Below, one piece after another: positions 1 to 7,279 of a stretch of DNA of 64,000 nt. Location of the stretch: positions 1-64,000 of the forward strand of contig CAJXTG010000004.1 in assembly GCA_913060655.1 (NCBI GenBank), written 5' to 3'. The notes beneath the pieces were generated by a model. It ran no database searches and was not told the DNA's origin. It was given only the letters and a program-made list of their open reading frames with translations. The translations under genes were made by a program, and so were the position numbers. How positions within the stretch are numbered: position 1 is the stretch's first letter; every line of letters starts with the position of its first letter. The DNA is from an uncultured Nitriliruptoraceae bacterium. GTDB lineage: Bacteria > Actinomycetota > Nitriliruptoria > Nitriliruptorales > Nitriliruptoraceae.

Positions 1-3
1 CCC

Positions 4-360
4 ATGAGCGCGGACACCACGACCGCCGTCGACGGCATCACGCTGACCGAGAGCGCCGCCGAGAAGGTGCGCGGCTTCCTCGCCGACCAGCAGGACGTGG
101 AGGGCATCGCCCTGCGCGTCGCCGTGCAGGCCGGCGGCTGCGCCGGGTTCCGCTACGCCCTGTTCTTCGACGACCGTGACCTCGACGGCGACGTCGTCGA
201 CTCGCAGCACGGCGTCACCCTCCGCATCGACAAGATGTCCTCCGCCTACCTCTCCGGCGCGGTCATCGACTGGAAGGAGTCGCTCGAGGCGTCCGGCTTC
301 GCCATCGAGAACCCCAACTCCTCCGGCTCGTGCGCCTGCGGGGAGAGCGCGACCTTCTGA
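4..360 (+). CDS. erpA: Iron-sulfur cluster carrier/insertion protein ErpA (HesB/IscA family)
   Basis: A-type carrier that accepts an Fe-S cluster from the SUF/ISC machinery and passes it to apo-enzymes in the cytosol. The 118-residue product has the family's normal length and all three conserved cysteines: C46 in GGCAGFRY, and C110 and C112 in the C-terminal CAC motif. The ATG lies three bases from the left edge of the window, so its promoter and Shine-Dalgarno (SD) sequence are not visible. The next gene probably starts inside its last codons, suggesting co-transcription. The family call is firm; ErpA versus IscA is less certain because the two differ little in sequence. Confidence 0.92.
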   Translation: MSADTTTAVDGITLTESAAEKVRGFLADQQDVEGIALRVAVQAGGCAGFRYALFFDDRDLDGDVVDSQHGVTLRIDKMSSAYLSGAVIDWKESLEASGFAIENPNSSGSCACGESATF

Positions 361-1337
361 GCGGCACGCGCGGCCCCGGCCGCCCGACCCGCAGCGCCCT
401 GGCCGTCCTCGCCGGCGCGACCCTGTGGGGCACCGCCGGCGCGTCCCAGGCGCTGCTCGCCGACACGTTCCCCCCTGCGACCGTCGGGGCGCTGCGCACC
501 GCGGTCGGCGGCCTCGCCCTCGGTGCGCTCGCCGTCGTCCTGCGCCGGCCCACCACGGCCCCCGCCACCGCCGCGACGTCCGCGACGGCCGGGACGGTCC
601 CCGCGGCCGGCCGTGCCGCGCTGCTGCTCGCCGGTGTCGCCCTCGTCGGGTACCAGCTCGGCTTCTTCGTCGGCGTCGCCGCGCTCGGCATCGCCGTCGG
701 CACTCTGCTCGCCGTCGGGTCGGCACCGTTCTTCGCCGGCGTCGTCGCCGTCGCCACCGGGACGGAACGTCCGAGCCGACGGTGGACGGTGGCCACCGGC
801 GCGGCGGTCGTCGGCCTCGCCCTGCTGATCCGCCCCGACGGCGGCACCACCGTCGACGGCCCCGGGGTCGCCGCCGCGCTGCTCGCCGGCCTGTCGTTCG
901 GCACGTTCACCGTCGTGTCCAAGCGGCTGCTCGCCGGCGGACGACGGCACGTCGACACCGTCGCCGTCCCGTTCCTCCTCGCCGCCGTCGCGGTCCTGCC
1001 GCTGCTGGCCGCCACCCCCGCCGTGCGCGACGTCACCACCTGGTCCGACCCGACCACCGTCGCCGTCGTCGCGTGGCTCGGGCTCGGAGCGACCGCCGCC
1101 GGCTACCTGCTGTTCATCGTCGGGCTGCGGGGCGTCCCCGCTGTCGTCGGCGCCACCCTGGTGCTCATGGAGCCGCTGACCGCGACCCTGCTCGGGGTCG
1201 GCGCGTTCGGCGAGCGGCTGCCCACCACCGGCGCCGTCGGAGCGCTCCTCGTCGCCGCCGCACTCCTCGCGACGGCCGTCGGCGCCGGGACGTCGCCGGC
1301 CGGCACGACACCGACGGATCCGCAACCCGCGCGGTAG
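330..1337 (+). CDS. EamA/DMT-family transporter
   Basis: Integral membrane protein of about 335 residues made of alternating hydrophobic helices, about ten in two repeats. The first repeat begins ALAVLAGATLWGTAG, and the second contains GLSFGTFTVVSKRLL and a late GATLVLMEPLTATLLG segment, both typical of EamA (DMT superfamily) permeases. Substrate cannot be inferred; family members export metabolites or amino acids. The only upstream start giving a full first helix is GTG at 330, which overlaps the end of erpA by 31 nt in another frame. No clear SD is visible, so the start is uncertain. The stop codon TAG forms part of the presumed -10 element of the next gene. Confidence 0.85.
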   Translation: MRLRGERDLLSGTRGPGRPTRSALAVLAGATLWGTAGASQALLADTFPPATVGALRTAVGGLALGALAVVLRRPTTAPATAATSATAGTVPAAGRAALLLAGVALVGYQLGFFVGVAALGIAVGTLLAVGSAPFFAGVVAVATGTERPSRRWTVATGAAVVGLALLIRPDGGTTVDGPGVAAALLAGLSFGTFTVVSKRLLAGGRRHVDTVAVPFLLAAVAVLPLLAATPAVRDVTTWSDPTTVAVVAWLGLGATAAGYLLFIVGLRGVPAVVGATLVLMEPLTATLLGVGAFGERLPTTGAVGALLVAAALLATAVGAGTSPAGTTPTDPQPAR

Positions 1338-1340
1338 CGT
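1335..1340 (+). promoter_or_regulatory. Candidate -10 element TAGCGT
   Basis: TANNNT hexamer overlapping the stop codon of the EamA gene, about 85 nt before the receiver-like gene at 1426. It matches the -10 pattern repeated ahead of most transcription units here. No -35 is obvious. Confidence 0.35.
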
Positions 1341-1425
1341 CCACCCCCTCGGCCCGTCCGGACCCCATCGTCCGGACCCCTGCGCCCGGGCCCCTGCGCC
1401 CGGGCCCCACCGCTGGAGCACCGTC

Positions 1426-1866
1426 ATGCGCGTCCTCGTCGTCTCCGCCGACCCGTCCGAGCGCCTGCGGGCGACCTCCGGGCTCGACGCGGCCGTCGAC
1501 GTCGTCGAGTGCGACGGGGTCGACGAGGCGCGTCGCCGCACCCTCGACACCGACGCGCCCGTCGACGTGCTCATCGTCGACGGCGACCTCGACCCCCGCG
1601 GCGGGTACGCGTTCCTCTACGAGCTGCGCGCCCACGCGGCGCTGACCGGCTGGACGCCACCACCGTCCGTCGTCCTCGCGTCCCGCCCGTCGGACCGCTG
1701 GCTCGCCGGCTGGTCGGGCGCGTCGGAGCTGTTCCTCAAGCCGGTCGACCCCTTCGAGGTCGCCGCCGCCGTCACCGCCCTGCCCGGCACCGAGCTGCCC
1801 GCCTACGGCGACGCCGGGGCCGCCCGCGCGCAGCTCGGCACGGCCCTGCGGCGCACCGGCCGGTGA
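1426..1866 (+). CDS. Response-regulator receiver-like protein
   Basis: 146-residue single-domain protein with a CheY-like pattern: beta-1 MRVLVVSADPSER with an acidic residue, a central DVLIVDGDLD strand whose aspartate would be the phospho-acceptor, and a late FLKPVDPFEV strand holding the conserved lysine. There is no output domain, so it could act by protein-protein contact. It lies directly before trpD, whose GTG start overlaps its stop as GTGA, so the two are translationally coupled. I see no histidine kinase nearby. The first acidic pair is weaker than in classical receivers, so it may not be phosphorylated. A role in tryptophan synthesis is not implied by sequence. Confidence 0.7.
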   Translation: MRVLVVSADPSERLRATSGLDAAVDVVECDGVDEARRRTLDTDAPVDVLIVDGDLDPRGGYAFLYELRAHAALTGWTPPPSVVLASRPSDRWLAGWSGASELFLKPVDPFEVAAAVTALPGTELPAYGDAGAARAQLGTALRRTGR

Positions 1867-2903
1867 CCGCGCCGGCCGCCCTGCTCGAGCGGCTGCTCGC
1901 CGGGGACGACCTCGACGCGCCCGGCGCACGCGCCCTGCTCGACGCGCTCATCGGCGGCGAGCTCGACCCGACGGTCAGCGCCGCCCTGCTCGTCGCACTG
2001 CGCGGCAAGGGCGAGACGGCGACGGAGGTCGCCGCGTTCGTCGAGGCGATGCGCGCCGCCGCCGTGCCCCTCACCCTCGACGCCGACGTCCGTGCCCGCG
2101 CCGTGGACACCTGCGGGACCGGCGGGGACGGCGCCGGCACCATCAACGTGTCCACCGTCGCCGCCGTGGTCACCGCGGCCGCCGGCGTCCCCGTCGTCAA
2201 GCACGGCAACCGGGCCGCGTCCAGCCGGTCCGGCAGCGCCGACCTGCTCGAGGCGTGGGGCGTCGCGCTCGAGCTCGGCCCCGACGCCGCACGCCGCGTG
2301 CTCGACGCGACCGGCGTCACCTTCCTCTACGCCCGGCACTACCACCCCGCGATGCGGCACGTCGCCCCGGTGCGCAGCGCCCTCGGCGTGCGCACCGTGT
2401 TCAACCTGCTCGGCCCGCTGTCCAACCCCGCCGCCGTCGTCCGCCAGGTCGTCGGCGTGCCCGACCCGCACGTCGGTGAGCTCGTCGCCGGTGCGCTCGC
2501 CCGGCTCGGCCACACCCACGCGCTCGTCGTCCACGGCGACGACGGTCTCGACGAGCTCACCACCACCACGACGAGCCGCACCTGGGAGGTCCGCGACGGC
2601 CACGTCACGGCCGGCACCGTCGACCCCGCCGCGCTCGGGCTGCCGACCGCGTCCCGCGCCGACCTGCAGGGCGGGGACGTCGACGAGAACCGGCGGCACG
2701 CCGACGCGATCCTCGACGGTGCCCCCGGCGCGCACGCCGACCTCGTCGCGCTCAACGCCGCCGCGGCGCTGCTCGTCGGCGGCGCGGTCGACGACCTCGC
2801 CGGCGGGGTCGAGCTGGCCCGCGGGCTGCTCGCCGACGGGACGGCCCGTGCGGTGCGCGACGCATGGGTCGCCGCGTCGCAGCGGGCCGCCGCCGACGCC
2901 TGA
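1863..2903 (+). CDS. trpD: Anthranilate phosphoribosyltransferase
   Basis: Catalyses the second committed step of tryptophan synthesis, joining anthranilate to PRPP. The 346-residue protein shows the diagnostic PRPP loop CGTGGDG (residues 84-90) followed by INVST, and the anthranilate-site KHGNRAAS motif (113-120). Start chosen as GTG 1863, giving a GTGA overlap with the preceding gene; this yields the usual family length, whereas the open frame runs much further upstream only as a GC-rich shadow. It is a lone trp gene: no trpE, trpC, trpB or trpA is adjacent, so the pathway genes are dispersed in this genome. The stop overlaps the next ATG (TGATG). Confidence 0.95.
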   Translation: MTAPAALLERLLAGDDLDAPGARALLDALIGGELDPTVSAALLVALRGKGETATEVAAFVEAMRAAAVPLTLDADVRARAVDTCGTGGDGAGTINVSTVAAVVTAAAGVPVVKHGNRAASSRSGSADLLEAWGVALELGPDAARRVLDATGVTFLYARHYHPAMRHVAPVRSALGVRTVFNLLGPLSNPAAVVRQVVGVPDPHVGELVAGALARLGHTHALVVHGDDGLDELTTTTTSRTWEVRDGHVTAGTVDPAALGLPTASRADLQGGDVDENRRHADAILDGAPGAHADLVALNAAAALLVGGAVDDLAGGVELARGLLADGTARAVRDAWVAASQRAAADA

Positions 2904-3301
2904 TGGGCGGCGAGCACCGGGTGGAGGCGGGCAGCGGCCGCTACGACCCCGCGACGCTGCCGGCGAAGCCGCCCGTCGACGCCGCCGACTTCCACGCCCT
3001 CGACCTGCGCGTCGGCCGCGTCGTCGCCGCCGAACCGTTCCCCGCCGCCCGGCGGCCGTCGCTGCGGCTGCGCGTCGACTTCGGCCCGATCATCGGGGAG
3101 CTCGAGACCAGCGCGCAGATCACCCGCTACGACCCTGCGGCGCTCGTCGGCCGCCTCGTCGTCGGCGCGGTCAACCTCGGCACCCGCCGCATCGCCGGGC
3201 TCGACAGCGCGTTCCTCGTCGTCGGCGGGCTCCACGCCGACGGGGCCGTCGCCCTCCTCGCCCCCGACGAGGACCTGCCGCCCGGCGCACCCGTCGCCTG
3301 A
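2903..3301 (+). CDS. csaA: CsaA-type tRNA-binding/export chaperone protein
   Basis: 132-residue single OB-fold protein of the CsaA/EMAP tRNA-binding family. Family landmarks visible are LDLRVGRVVAAEPF, an FGPIIGELETSAQIT core, and the VGAVNLGTRRIAGLDSAFLVVGG stretch (read in two parts), all near-colinear with Bacillus CsaA as I recall it. CsaA has been linked to chaperone and protein-export functions and binds tRNA-like ligands. Start is ATG 2903, overlapping the trpD stop as TGATG, which argues for coupled translation. An alternative ATG 39 nt upstream would add a basic extension atypical of the family. Function in actinomycetes is not established. Confidence 0.85.
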   Translation: MGGEHRVEAGSGRYDPATLPAKPPVDAADFHALDLRVGRVVAAEPFPAARRPSLRLRVDFGPIIGELETSAQITRYDPAALVGRLVVGAVNLGTRRIAGLDSAFLVVGGLHADGAVALLAPDEDLPPGAPVA

Positions 3302-3318
3302 CGTCCCCCACCGGTCGG

Positions 3319-3324
3319 TACGGT
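3319..3324 (+). promoter_or_regulatory. Candidate -10 element TACGGT
   Basis: TANNNT hexamer in the short gap after csaA, about 47 nt before the thioredoxin-like ATG at 3372. It fits the window-wide -10 pattern. An SD-like GGAGCGACG lies just before the ATG. Confidence 0.4.
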
Positions 3325-3371
3325 CGCCGCATCCGACCGGGACCCACCCCGGACCGACGACCGGAGCGACG

Positions 3372-3941
3372 ATGGCGGTCTCCTCACCCGACGGCGCCCC
3401 GCTGGACGCCACGCTGCCCGACGTGACCCTCGACGCGCCCGACGGCACCGCCCACCGGCTGCACGACCTCGCCGGCGACGGCCCGACCCTCGTCGCGTTC
3501 GTGTGCAACCACTGCCCCTACGTCCAGCACGTCGAGGTGCTCCTCGGCGAGCTCGCGACCGCCTTCGCCGCCCGCGGCGTCACCACCGTCGGCGTCGTCT
3601 CCAACGACCTCGTCACCTACCCGCAGGACGGGCCGGACGGCATCCGCGAGCAGGCGGCACGCGCCGGCTGGACGTTCCCCGTGCTCCTCGACCGCGACCA
3701 CGCGCTGGCGCACGCGCTCGGCGCCGTGTGCACCCCCGACCTGTTCCTCTTCGACGCCGACGGGCGCCTCGCCCACCGCGGCGGGCTCGACACGTCCACG
3801 CCGGGCAACGGCGAGCCGCTCACCGGCGCGGACCTGCGGACCGCCCTCGACGCCGTGCTCACCGGCGCACCCGTCCCCGACGGGCTCGCCCCGTCACTCG
3901 GCTGCGGCATCAAGTGGGCGGAGGGTCACGAGCCGGCCTGA
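3372..3941 (+). CDS. Thioredoxin-fold (redoxin/AhpC-TSA-like) protein
   Basis: 189-residue cytosolic protein with a thioredoxin fold. The active site is CNHC (C45, C48) in FVCNHCPYVQHVE, the signature of a conserved redoxin family whose members carry CNHCPY instead of CGPC. A further cysteine sits in AVCTPDLFLFD, which precedes the cis-Pro-like strand, and another near the C-terminus (LGCGIKW). No signal peptide is seen, so it is not a secreted ResA type. Likely a thiol-disulfide reductase or thiol peroxidase; substrate unknown. The 3' end overlaps the end of the convergent exonuclease gene by 16 bp. Confidence 0.82.
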   Translation: MAVSSPDGAPLDATLPDVTLDAPDGTAHRLHDLAGDGPTLVAFVCNHCPYVQHVEVLLGELATAFAARGVTTVGVVSNDLVTYPQDGPDGIREQAARAGWTFPVLLDRDHALAHALGAVCTPDLFLFDADGRLAHRGGLDTSTPGNGEPLTGADLRTALDAVLTGAPVPDGLAPSLGCGIKWAEGHEPA

Positions 3942-5686
3942 GCCGACCCGGTCCGGCGGCGCACCTTCGCGCCCGCGAGGACGTGCGTGTCGCCCCGGCC
4001 CGACCGTTCCGCGTCGCGCAGCAGCGCCGCCGTCGCCGCCAGCGCCGCACCGCCCGCGACCGGCTCGGCGACCTGCCCCGTCGCGTGGCGGATCCGCACC
4101 TCCGCCGACGTGAGCCAGCGGCGCAGCAGGTCGGCCTCCTCCCGTCCGCCCGACGTCGCCACGTCAGGGTCGTCCGGCTCCGCGAGCAGCCGGGCCGGAC
4201 CCGGCGCCGCCGGCCCGCCCGGCCGCTCCCGCCAGGTCGCGACCAGCCGGCCGTCGGTCAGGTGCGCGACCTCCACGGCCGTGCCGGTGTGCCGCTCGAC
4301 GACCAGGTCGACGTCGCGGACGAGCTCGAGGTGCCGCCGGGCCAGCGCCGCCCGGACCACCGCGGCCAGCTGCTCACGGCACGCCGCCGCCCGTTCGAAC
4401 GCCCCCTCCGCCCCGAGCTCCCGCATCCTCGCCTCGAGCAGGTCGACGAGCCCCGTGGGGTCCGTGAGCAGGTCGACGGCCCGTGCGACCACCGCCGCGT
4501 ACCCGTCGGGGGTCTGGGTCCCGTCGCACACGGCGTCGCAGCGGTGCAGGTCCTTGAGCATGCAGGCCGGGTTGTCCTGCGCGCGCCGCAGCCGCGGCCG
4601 GCACGGCCGCAGCGGCACGACCGCCTCGACCCCCTCCACGACCCGCTCGGCGACGCTGCGGGGGACCGGTCCGAGCCCCGGTGTCGTCGCGTCCGGTGCC
4701 CCGCGCGTGATCGCCAGGCGGGGGAACGGCTCCCGCGTCAGCGTCACACTCACCCCCGGGTCCGGCCGGGTCGAGCGGCGGTTGTACGGCGGGCGGCGGG
4801 CCTGCAGCTCCCGCACCTCACGCACCGCCGCCTCCAGCTCCGTCTCCACCACCGTCCAGCTGACCCGCCGGGTCGCGGCGACCAGGTCGGCGGTGCGCCG
4901 CCGCGTGTCCTGCCCGAAGTAGCTGCGCAGGCGGCGCCGCAGGTCCGTCGCCTTCCCGACGTACAGCACCGCCCCGTCGTCCCCGTGGAAGCGGTAGACG
5001 CCCGGTGCGGACGGCGCGTCCGCGATCAGGGCGATGCGCCGGTGGCTGCGGTCGCCCGTCGGCCCGCACAGCCGCAGCAGGTCCTCCACCGTCGTCGCCC
5101 CGTGACCCGCCGCCCGCTCGATCAGCCCGTGCAGCACGTGCAGCGTCGCCCGCGCGTCGTGCAGCGCCCGATGGTCGGGCGCATCGGGCGCGTGCAGATG
5201 GCGGGCGAGCGTCCCCAGCCGCAGGTCACGCACCTCGTCGCGGATCAGACGCCGTGCGAGCACCGCCGTGTCGACCACCCGCGGGCGGGGTGCCGGCAGG
5301 CCCAGCCGCGCCGCCGCCGCCCGCAGGAAGCCGAGGTCGAAGCGGGCGTTGTGGGCGACGAACACGGCGTCGCCGACGAAGTCGAGCACCGTCGGCAGCA
5401 CGGTCGCCGCATCCGGCGCGTGCGCGACGTCGGCGTCGGTGATGCCGGTGATCGCCGTGACCGACGGGGGGATGGGCACGCCCGGATGGACGAACGTGCG
5501 CAGCTCCGCGACGACCTCGCCACCGCGGGCGCGGACCGCACCGACCTCGGTGATGCGGTCCCGGTCGGGGGACAGGCCCGTCGTCTCCAGGTCGAGGACC
5601 ACGAACGTCGTGTCGACCAGCGGCGTCTGATCCGCGAACGACGTCTGCTGCGCGCCGGAGCCGGCAGCACCTGCGGTGACGGCCAC
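3926..5686 (-). CDS. DEDD 3'-5' exonuclease fused to UvrC-like GIY-YIG endonuclease
   Basis: 586-residue two-domain DNA repair protein. The N-terminal DnaQ-like exonuclease has Exo I FVVLDLETTG (D32, E34), Exo II AHNARFDLGFL and an HRALHDA Exo III motif. A GIY-YIG nuclease domain follows at about residues 228-260 (APGVYRFHG, LYVGKATDLRRRL). The rest resembles the UvrC N-terminal half, including a Cys-rich stretch. The UvrC C-terminal endonuclease and HhH parts are absent, so it recalls Cho-type proteins with an added proofreading-like domain, a known actinobacterial architecture. Start set to GTG 5686 because GGAGGGAGGG lies just upstream; the longer frame would read through tandem repeats. 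Confidence 0.88.
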   Translation of the reverse strand: MAVTAGAAGSGAQQTSFADQTPLVDTTFVVLDLETTGLSPDRDRITEVGAVRARGGEVVAELRTFVHPGVPIPPSVTAITGITDADVAHAPDAATVLPTVLDFVGDAVFVAHNARFDLGFLRAAAARLGLPAPRPRVVDTAVLARRLIRDEVRDLRLGTLARHLHAPDAPDHRALHDARATLHVLHGLIERAAGHGATTVEDLLRLCGPTGDRSHRRIALIADAPSAPGVYRFHGDDGAVLYVGKATDLRRRLRSYFGQDTRRRTADLVAATRRVSWTVVETELEAAVREVRELQARRPPYNRRSTRPDPGVSVTLTREPFPRLAITRGAPDATTPGLGPVPRSVAERVVEGVEAVVPLRPCRPRLRRAQDNPACMLKDLHRCDAVCDGTQTPDGYAAVVARAVDLLTDPTGLVDLLEARMRELGAEGAFERAAACREQLAAVVRAALARRHLELVRDVDLVVERHTGTAVEVAHLTDGRLVATWRERPGGPAAPGPARLLAEPDDPDVATSGGREEADLLRRWLTSAEVRIRHATGQVAEPVAGGAALAATAALLRDAERSGRGDTHVLAGAKVRRRTGSAQAGS

Positions 5687-5701
5687 GTGCCCTCCCTCCG
5701 A

Positions 5702-5746
5702 GGTCCTGCGCGGTCCTGCACGGTGCTGCACGGTCCTGCACGGTGC
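5702..5746. repeat. 10-bp tandem repeat, about 4.5 copies, in the leader of the exonuclease gene
   Basis: Units read GGTCCTGCGC, GGTCCTGCAC, GGTGCTGCAC, GGTCCTGCAC and then GGTGCGACGG. The array lies between the minus-strand -10 (5755-5760) and the SD of the exonuclease gene. A 10-bp period places every unit on the same face of the helix, as expected of an operator array, but slippage in GC-rich DNA could also produce it. Confidence 0.8.
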
Positions 5747-5754
5747 GACGGCGC

Positions 5755-5760
5755 AGCGTA
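5755..5760 (-). promoter_or_regulatory. Candidate -10 element TACGCT for the exonuclease gene
   Basis: Minus-strand TACGCT about 70 nt before the GTG at 5686. Transcription would start just before the 10-bp repeat array. Confidence 0.45.
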
Positions 5761-5800
5761 ACGACGGCAGCGTGGCCGCCCGGTGTGACACGTCCGAGCG

Positions 5801-6643
5801 TCAGCGGCGCTGGCAGCGGGGGCAGAACGTCGTGCCCCGCTGCGCGACCGTCGTCGTGCGCAGCGGACCGTCACAGCGGCGGCACGGCAGGCCGCCACGC
5901 CCGTACGCGTCCAGCTCGGTCAGGTACCGGCCGCTCTGCCCGTTGACCAGCTGGTAGTCCCGGAACGTCGTGCCCTCCCGCTCCACGGCCGCGGCGAGGA
6001 CGTCACGGACCGCCGTGTGCAGCCGGGCCGCCCGCACCCGGCCGACGCGGCGCGCGTCCGGGTGGATGCCGGCGCGCCACAACGACTCGTCCGCGTAGAT
6101 GTTGCCGACACCGGCGACGAGCCGCTGGTCGAGCAGCCGCGCCTTCACCGGTGCGCTCGAGCGGGCCAGCCCCCGGGCGAGATGGTCGACGGTGAACGCC
6201 GGGCCGAGCGGCTCGGGGCCGAGCGCGGCCAGCGCGGGCGACGCGGCCCCGTGGTCGCCGGGGTCGACGACGGTGACCCGGCCGAAGCGGCGGGCGTCGC
6301 GCAGCACCAGCACCCGCCCGTCGTCGAGCGTGAGGCGCACCCGCACGTGGCCGCCACCACCGACCCGCCCCGCCGGGTCGTCGCCGTCGAGGACCCGCAG
6401 GATGCCGCTCATCCCCAGGTGCAGGACCAGCTCGGAGGGGTGGGCGGGGGCCGTCCCGGCGAGCGGCAGCAGCAGGAACTTGCCGCGGCGGGCCACGTCG
6501 GTGACCGTGCCACCGACCGCCCGCTCGACGTCCCCGAGACGGCGCGCCGGGTACGGATCGCGCGCGACGGCGACCACGGTCCGCCCGCGCACGTGCGGCG
6601 CCAGCTGGCGGCGGACGGACTCGACCTCGGGCAGCTCGGGCAC
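5801..6643 (-). CDS. mutM: Formamidopyrimidine-DNA glycosylase (Fpg/MutM)
   Basis: Base-excision repair enzyme removing oxidised purines such as 8-oxoguanine. The 280-residue protein begins PELPEVE after the initiator, giving the catalytic N-terminal proline and glutamate. It carries the conserved RRGKF lysine segment, the H2TH region with RLVAGVGNIYADE, and a C-terminal zinc finger with C254, C257, C274 and C277. The start codon is GTG at 6643, only 6 nt after a minus-strand TAGCCT hexamer, so the mRNA is probably leaderless. It sits next to the DEDD/GIY-YIG repair nuclease in the same orientation, separated by that gene's own promoter region. Confidence 0.96.
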   Translation of the reverse strand: MPELPEVESVRRQLAPHVRGRTVVAVARDPYPARRLGDVERAVGGTVTDVARRGKFLLLPLAGTAPAHPSELVLHLGMSGILRVLDGDDPAGRVGGGGHVRVRLTLDDGRVLVLRDARRFGRVTVVDPGDHGAASPALAALGPEPLGPAFTVDHLARGLARSSAPVKARLLDQRLVAGVGNIYADESLWRAGIHPDARRVGRVRAARLHTAVRDVLAAAVEREGTTFRDYQLVNGQSGRYLTELDAYGRGGLPCRRCDGPLRTTTVAQRGTTFCPRCQRR

Positions 6644-6649
6644 GCGCCG

Positions 6650-6655
6650 AGGCTA
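6650..6655 (-). promoter_or_regulatory. Candidate -10 TAGCCT giving a leaderless mutM transcript
   Basis: Minus-strand TAGCCT followed by six bases and then the mutM GTG. At normal -10 to +1 spacing the first transcribed base is the start codon, and no SD could be present. Confidence 0.55.
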
Positions 6656-6670
6656 GCGACGGCCCGTCGT

Positions 6671-6676
6671 TACCCT
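6671..6676 (+). promoter_or_regulatory. Candidate -10 element TACCCT
   Basis: TANNNT hexamer 24 nt before GTG 6701, with GAGGGAGG as SD in between. Divergent to the mutM promoter. Confidence 0.5.
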
Positions 6677-6700
6677 CGGCCCGACGCGAGGGAGGTCGAG

Positions 6701-7279
6701 GTGTCCGACGACGCACGCCCCCCGAGCGACGGGCCCGATCGGCGCGACGGGCCCGATGGGCGCGACCGGCGCGACGACGGCCGTCCCGAGCAGGCCCGCC
6801 CCCGCGACCGCACCGGACGCCCGCTGCCCTACGGCACCACCGGGGTCGCGCTGACCGAACCGGCCGACCCCGCCACCGTCGCCGAGGCGGTCGCCCTCGG
6901 CCTGACCCGGTGGGACGAGCAGCGCTACTTCGAGGCCCACGAGCTGCTCGAGCACGCCTGGAAGGCCGCGTCCGGCGTCGAGCGCGACCTGTGGAAGGGC
7001 GTCATCCAGGTCGCCGTCGCCGGCGTGCACCTGCAGCGCGACAACCGGCTCGGCGCGCACCGCCTGCTCGGCCGCGCCCTCGACCGGCTCGGCACGGCGC
7101 CCGACGAGCACGACGGCGTCGACGTCGCACGGCTGCGGACCACCGCCACCGCCGCCCGCGACCGGCTCGCCGCCGGCGACGCCCCCGCCGCCGACTGGGG
7201 ACCGTTCCCCACCGTCCCCGGCGCCCCCACACCGACCGGACCCCGCCCGGACACGTCCGGACACGGCGGTGGACCGTGA
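6701..7279 (+). CDS. DUF309 family protein
   Basis: 192-residue protein whose core (about residues 70-120) holds the DUF309 signature: WDEQRYFEAHELLEHAW followed by WKGVIQVAVAG and a short helical repeat. DUF309 proteins are small all-helical cytosolic proteins of unknown function. The first 45 residues are a low-complexity run of Arg, Asp, Gly and Pro, probably disordered. The C-terminal 30 residues are Pro/Thr-rich. GTG 6701 was chosen because it follows GAGGGAGG at good distance and a -10 hexamer; longer frames only cross the mutM promoter. The stop overlaps the next GTG as GTGA. Confidence 0.85.
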   Translation: MSDDARPPSDGPDRRDGPDGRDRRDDGRPEQARPRDRTGRPLPYGTTGVALTEPADPATVAEAVALGLTRWDEQRYFEAHELLEHAWKAASGVERDLWKGVIQVAVAGVHLQRDNRLGAHRLLGRALDRLGTAPDEHDGVDVARLRTTATAARDRLAAGDAPAADWGPFPTVPGAPTPTGPRPDTSGHGGGP

